DNA of 6,940 nucleotides from JAWXBG01 sp034439875 (GTDB taxonomy: Bacteria > Bacteroidota > Bacteroidia > Flavobacteriales_D > Sanyastnellaceae). Numbering within the stretch: the first letter of the stretch is position 1; each line of letters begins with the position of its first letter. The position numbers were made by a program, and so were the translations under genes. Shown here in pieces: positions 6,717-6,940 of the stretch. The notes under the pieces were generated by a model. It was not told the origin of the DNA, searched no databases, and worked only from the letters and a program-made list of their open reading frames with translations. The stretch spans positions 1 to 6,940 of the forward strand of contig JAWXBG010000258.1 in assembly GCA_034439875.1 (NCBI GenBank), in the 5' to 3' direction.

Positions 6717-6749
6717 AAAGCCTTGTTAACAAAGGGCTTTCACTTTGTT
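6717..6749. repeat. Overlapping, mutually exclusive dyads upstream of transketolase
   Basis: Two inverted repeats share bases. AAAGCC (6717-6722) pairs with GGCTTT (6735-6740) around a self-complementary TTGTTAACAA core. AACAAAG (6728-6734) pairs with CTTTGTT (6743-6749) around an 8-nt loop. Both cannot form at once. Neither is followed by a T-run on either strand, so they are not simple terminators. They could be operator half-sites or remains of a switch upstream of the promoter. Confidence 0.3.
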
Positions 6750-6774
6750 CAAAAAAGGATTTGGAATTGAACCC

Positions 6775-6906
6775 AGAATACGCGCGGGGATTCGCTCTGA
6801 AGTGATATAAACCCCAACAGATATGAAGTGCTCTCACTAGGTTTTTATACCGTTTATCCCGCATTACGCATTAGGGCAATTTTTGTAGAATGCGTGCGGG
6901 ATTCTC
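6775..6906. repeat. Short imperfect direct repeat pair around an inverted repeat
   Basis: AGAATACGCGCGGGGATTCG at 6775-6794 recurs in near-identical form as AGAATGCGTGCGGGATTCTC at 6887-6906, same orientation. The second copy is also the right arm of an inverted repeat (TCCCGC + ATT + ACGCATT at 6857-6872 against AATGCGTGCGGGA at 6889-6901). No T-run follows, so it is not a terminator. It looks like a small dispersed, REP-like intergenic repeat. Confidence 0.4.
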
Positions 6907-6940
6907 AAATCTAAGCGATAGAATACTGCATTCATCGGCA

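Larger units (their letters stand above)
6637..6940. other. Right-edge region without a confident gene
   Basis: About 300 bases upstream of transketolase hold the candidate promoter, the dyads and the short repeats listed separately. At the extreme right, two minus-strand frames are open from the window edge: one stops at 6871-6873 (23 codons, ending LQKLP) and one at 6864-6866. Either could be the tail of a gene outside the window, but both pass through the repeat and neither is convincing. No tRNA could be folded here. Confidence 0.5.

Noticed and set aside
6750..6835. tRNA-like segment on the minus strand (GGTTCAATTCC resembling a T-arm, AGAGC resembling the end of a D-arm)
   Set aside because: The T-arm stem has mismatches and no acceptor stem or anticodon arm can be paired at the right spacing.
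6682..6864. 60-codon minus-strand open frame upstream of transketolase
   Set aside because: It runs across the short repeat and the dyads, shows no conserved-looking protein pattern, and the frame appears incidental to repeat sequence.

Overview
The window looks like a chromosomal segment of a member of the Bacteroidota. The grounds are moderately AT-rich DNA, A-rich and mostly Shine-Dalgarno-poor translation starts, one exact TAnnTTTG-type -7 element upstream of the first gene, and a transketolase split into two adjacent genes. I cannot name a genus. Every gene I accept lies on the minus strand, so the biological reading order runs from right to left.

Right side (6940 to 4807): a non-coding region of about 300 bases holds several dyads, a short imperfect direct repeat and a candidate promoter. 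It is followed by the N-terminal (TPP/pyrophosphate-binding) and C-terminal (pyrimidine-binding plus transketolase C) subunits of a split transketolase, 15 nt apart. This is ordinary central carbon metabolism (non-oxidative pentose phosphate pathway).

Centre and left (4773 to 260): only 33 nt after the transketolase, and with no obvious promoter or terminator between, begins a cassette that reads as an SMC-like/condensin-like complex. It comprises an 882-aa coiled-coil ABC ATPase (MksB/JetC-like), an unrecognised 48-aa small protein, a 398-aa mostly helical protein with the layout of an MksF/JetA-type kleisin, and a 178-aa MksE/JetB-type (KITE-like) subunit. The last two junctions both overlap by exactly 14 nt. 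This is the most interesting part of the window. It resembles MksBEF or Wadjet (JetABC), but no JetD/MksG topoisomerase-like nuclease gene is present, the ATPase gene comes first instead of last, and an extra small ORF sits between ATPase and kleisin. In known families the SMC, kleisin and KITE subunits form a ring-like DNA-loop-extruding motor acting on the nucleoid or on invading plasmids. Which role applies here cannot be settled from sequence alone.

Left end (259 to 1): no confident gene. A strong minus-strand Rho-independent terminator at 79-106 most likely ends the cassette transcript, with a trailer of about 150 nt.

Family assignments for the condensin-like proteins rest on motif and pattern reading, not on a database search.
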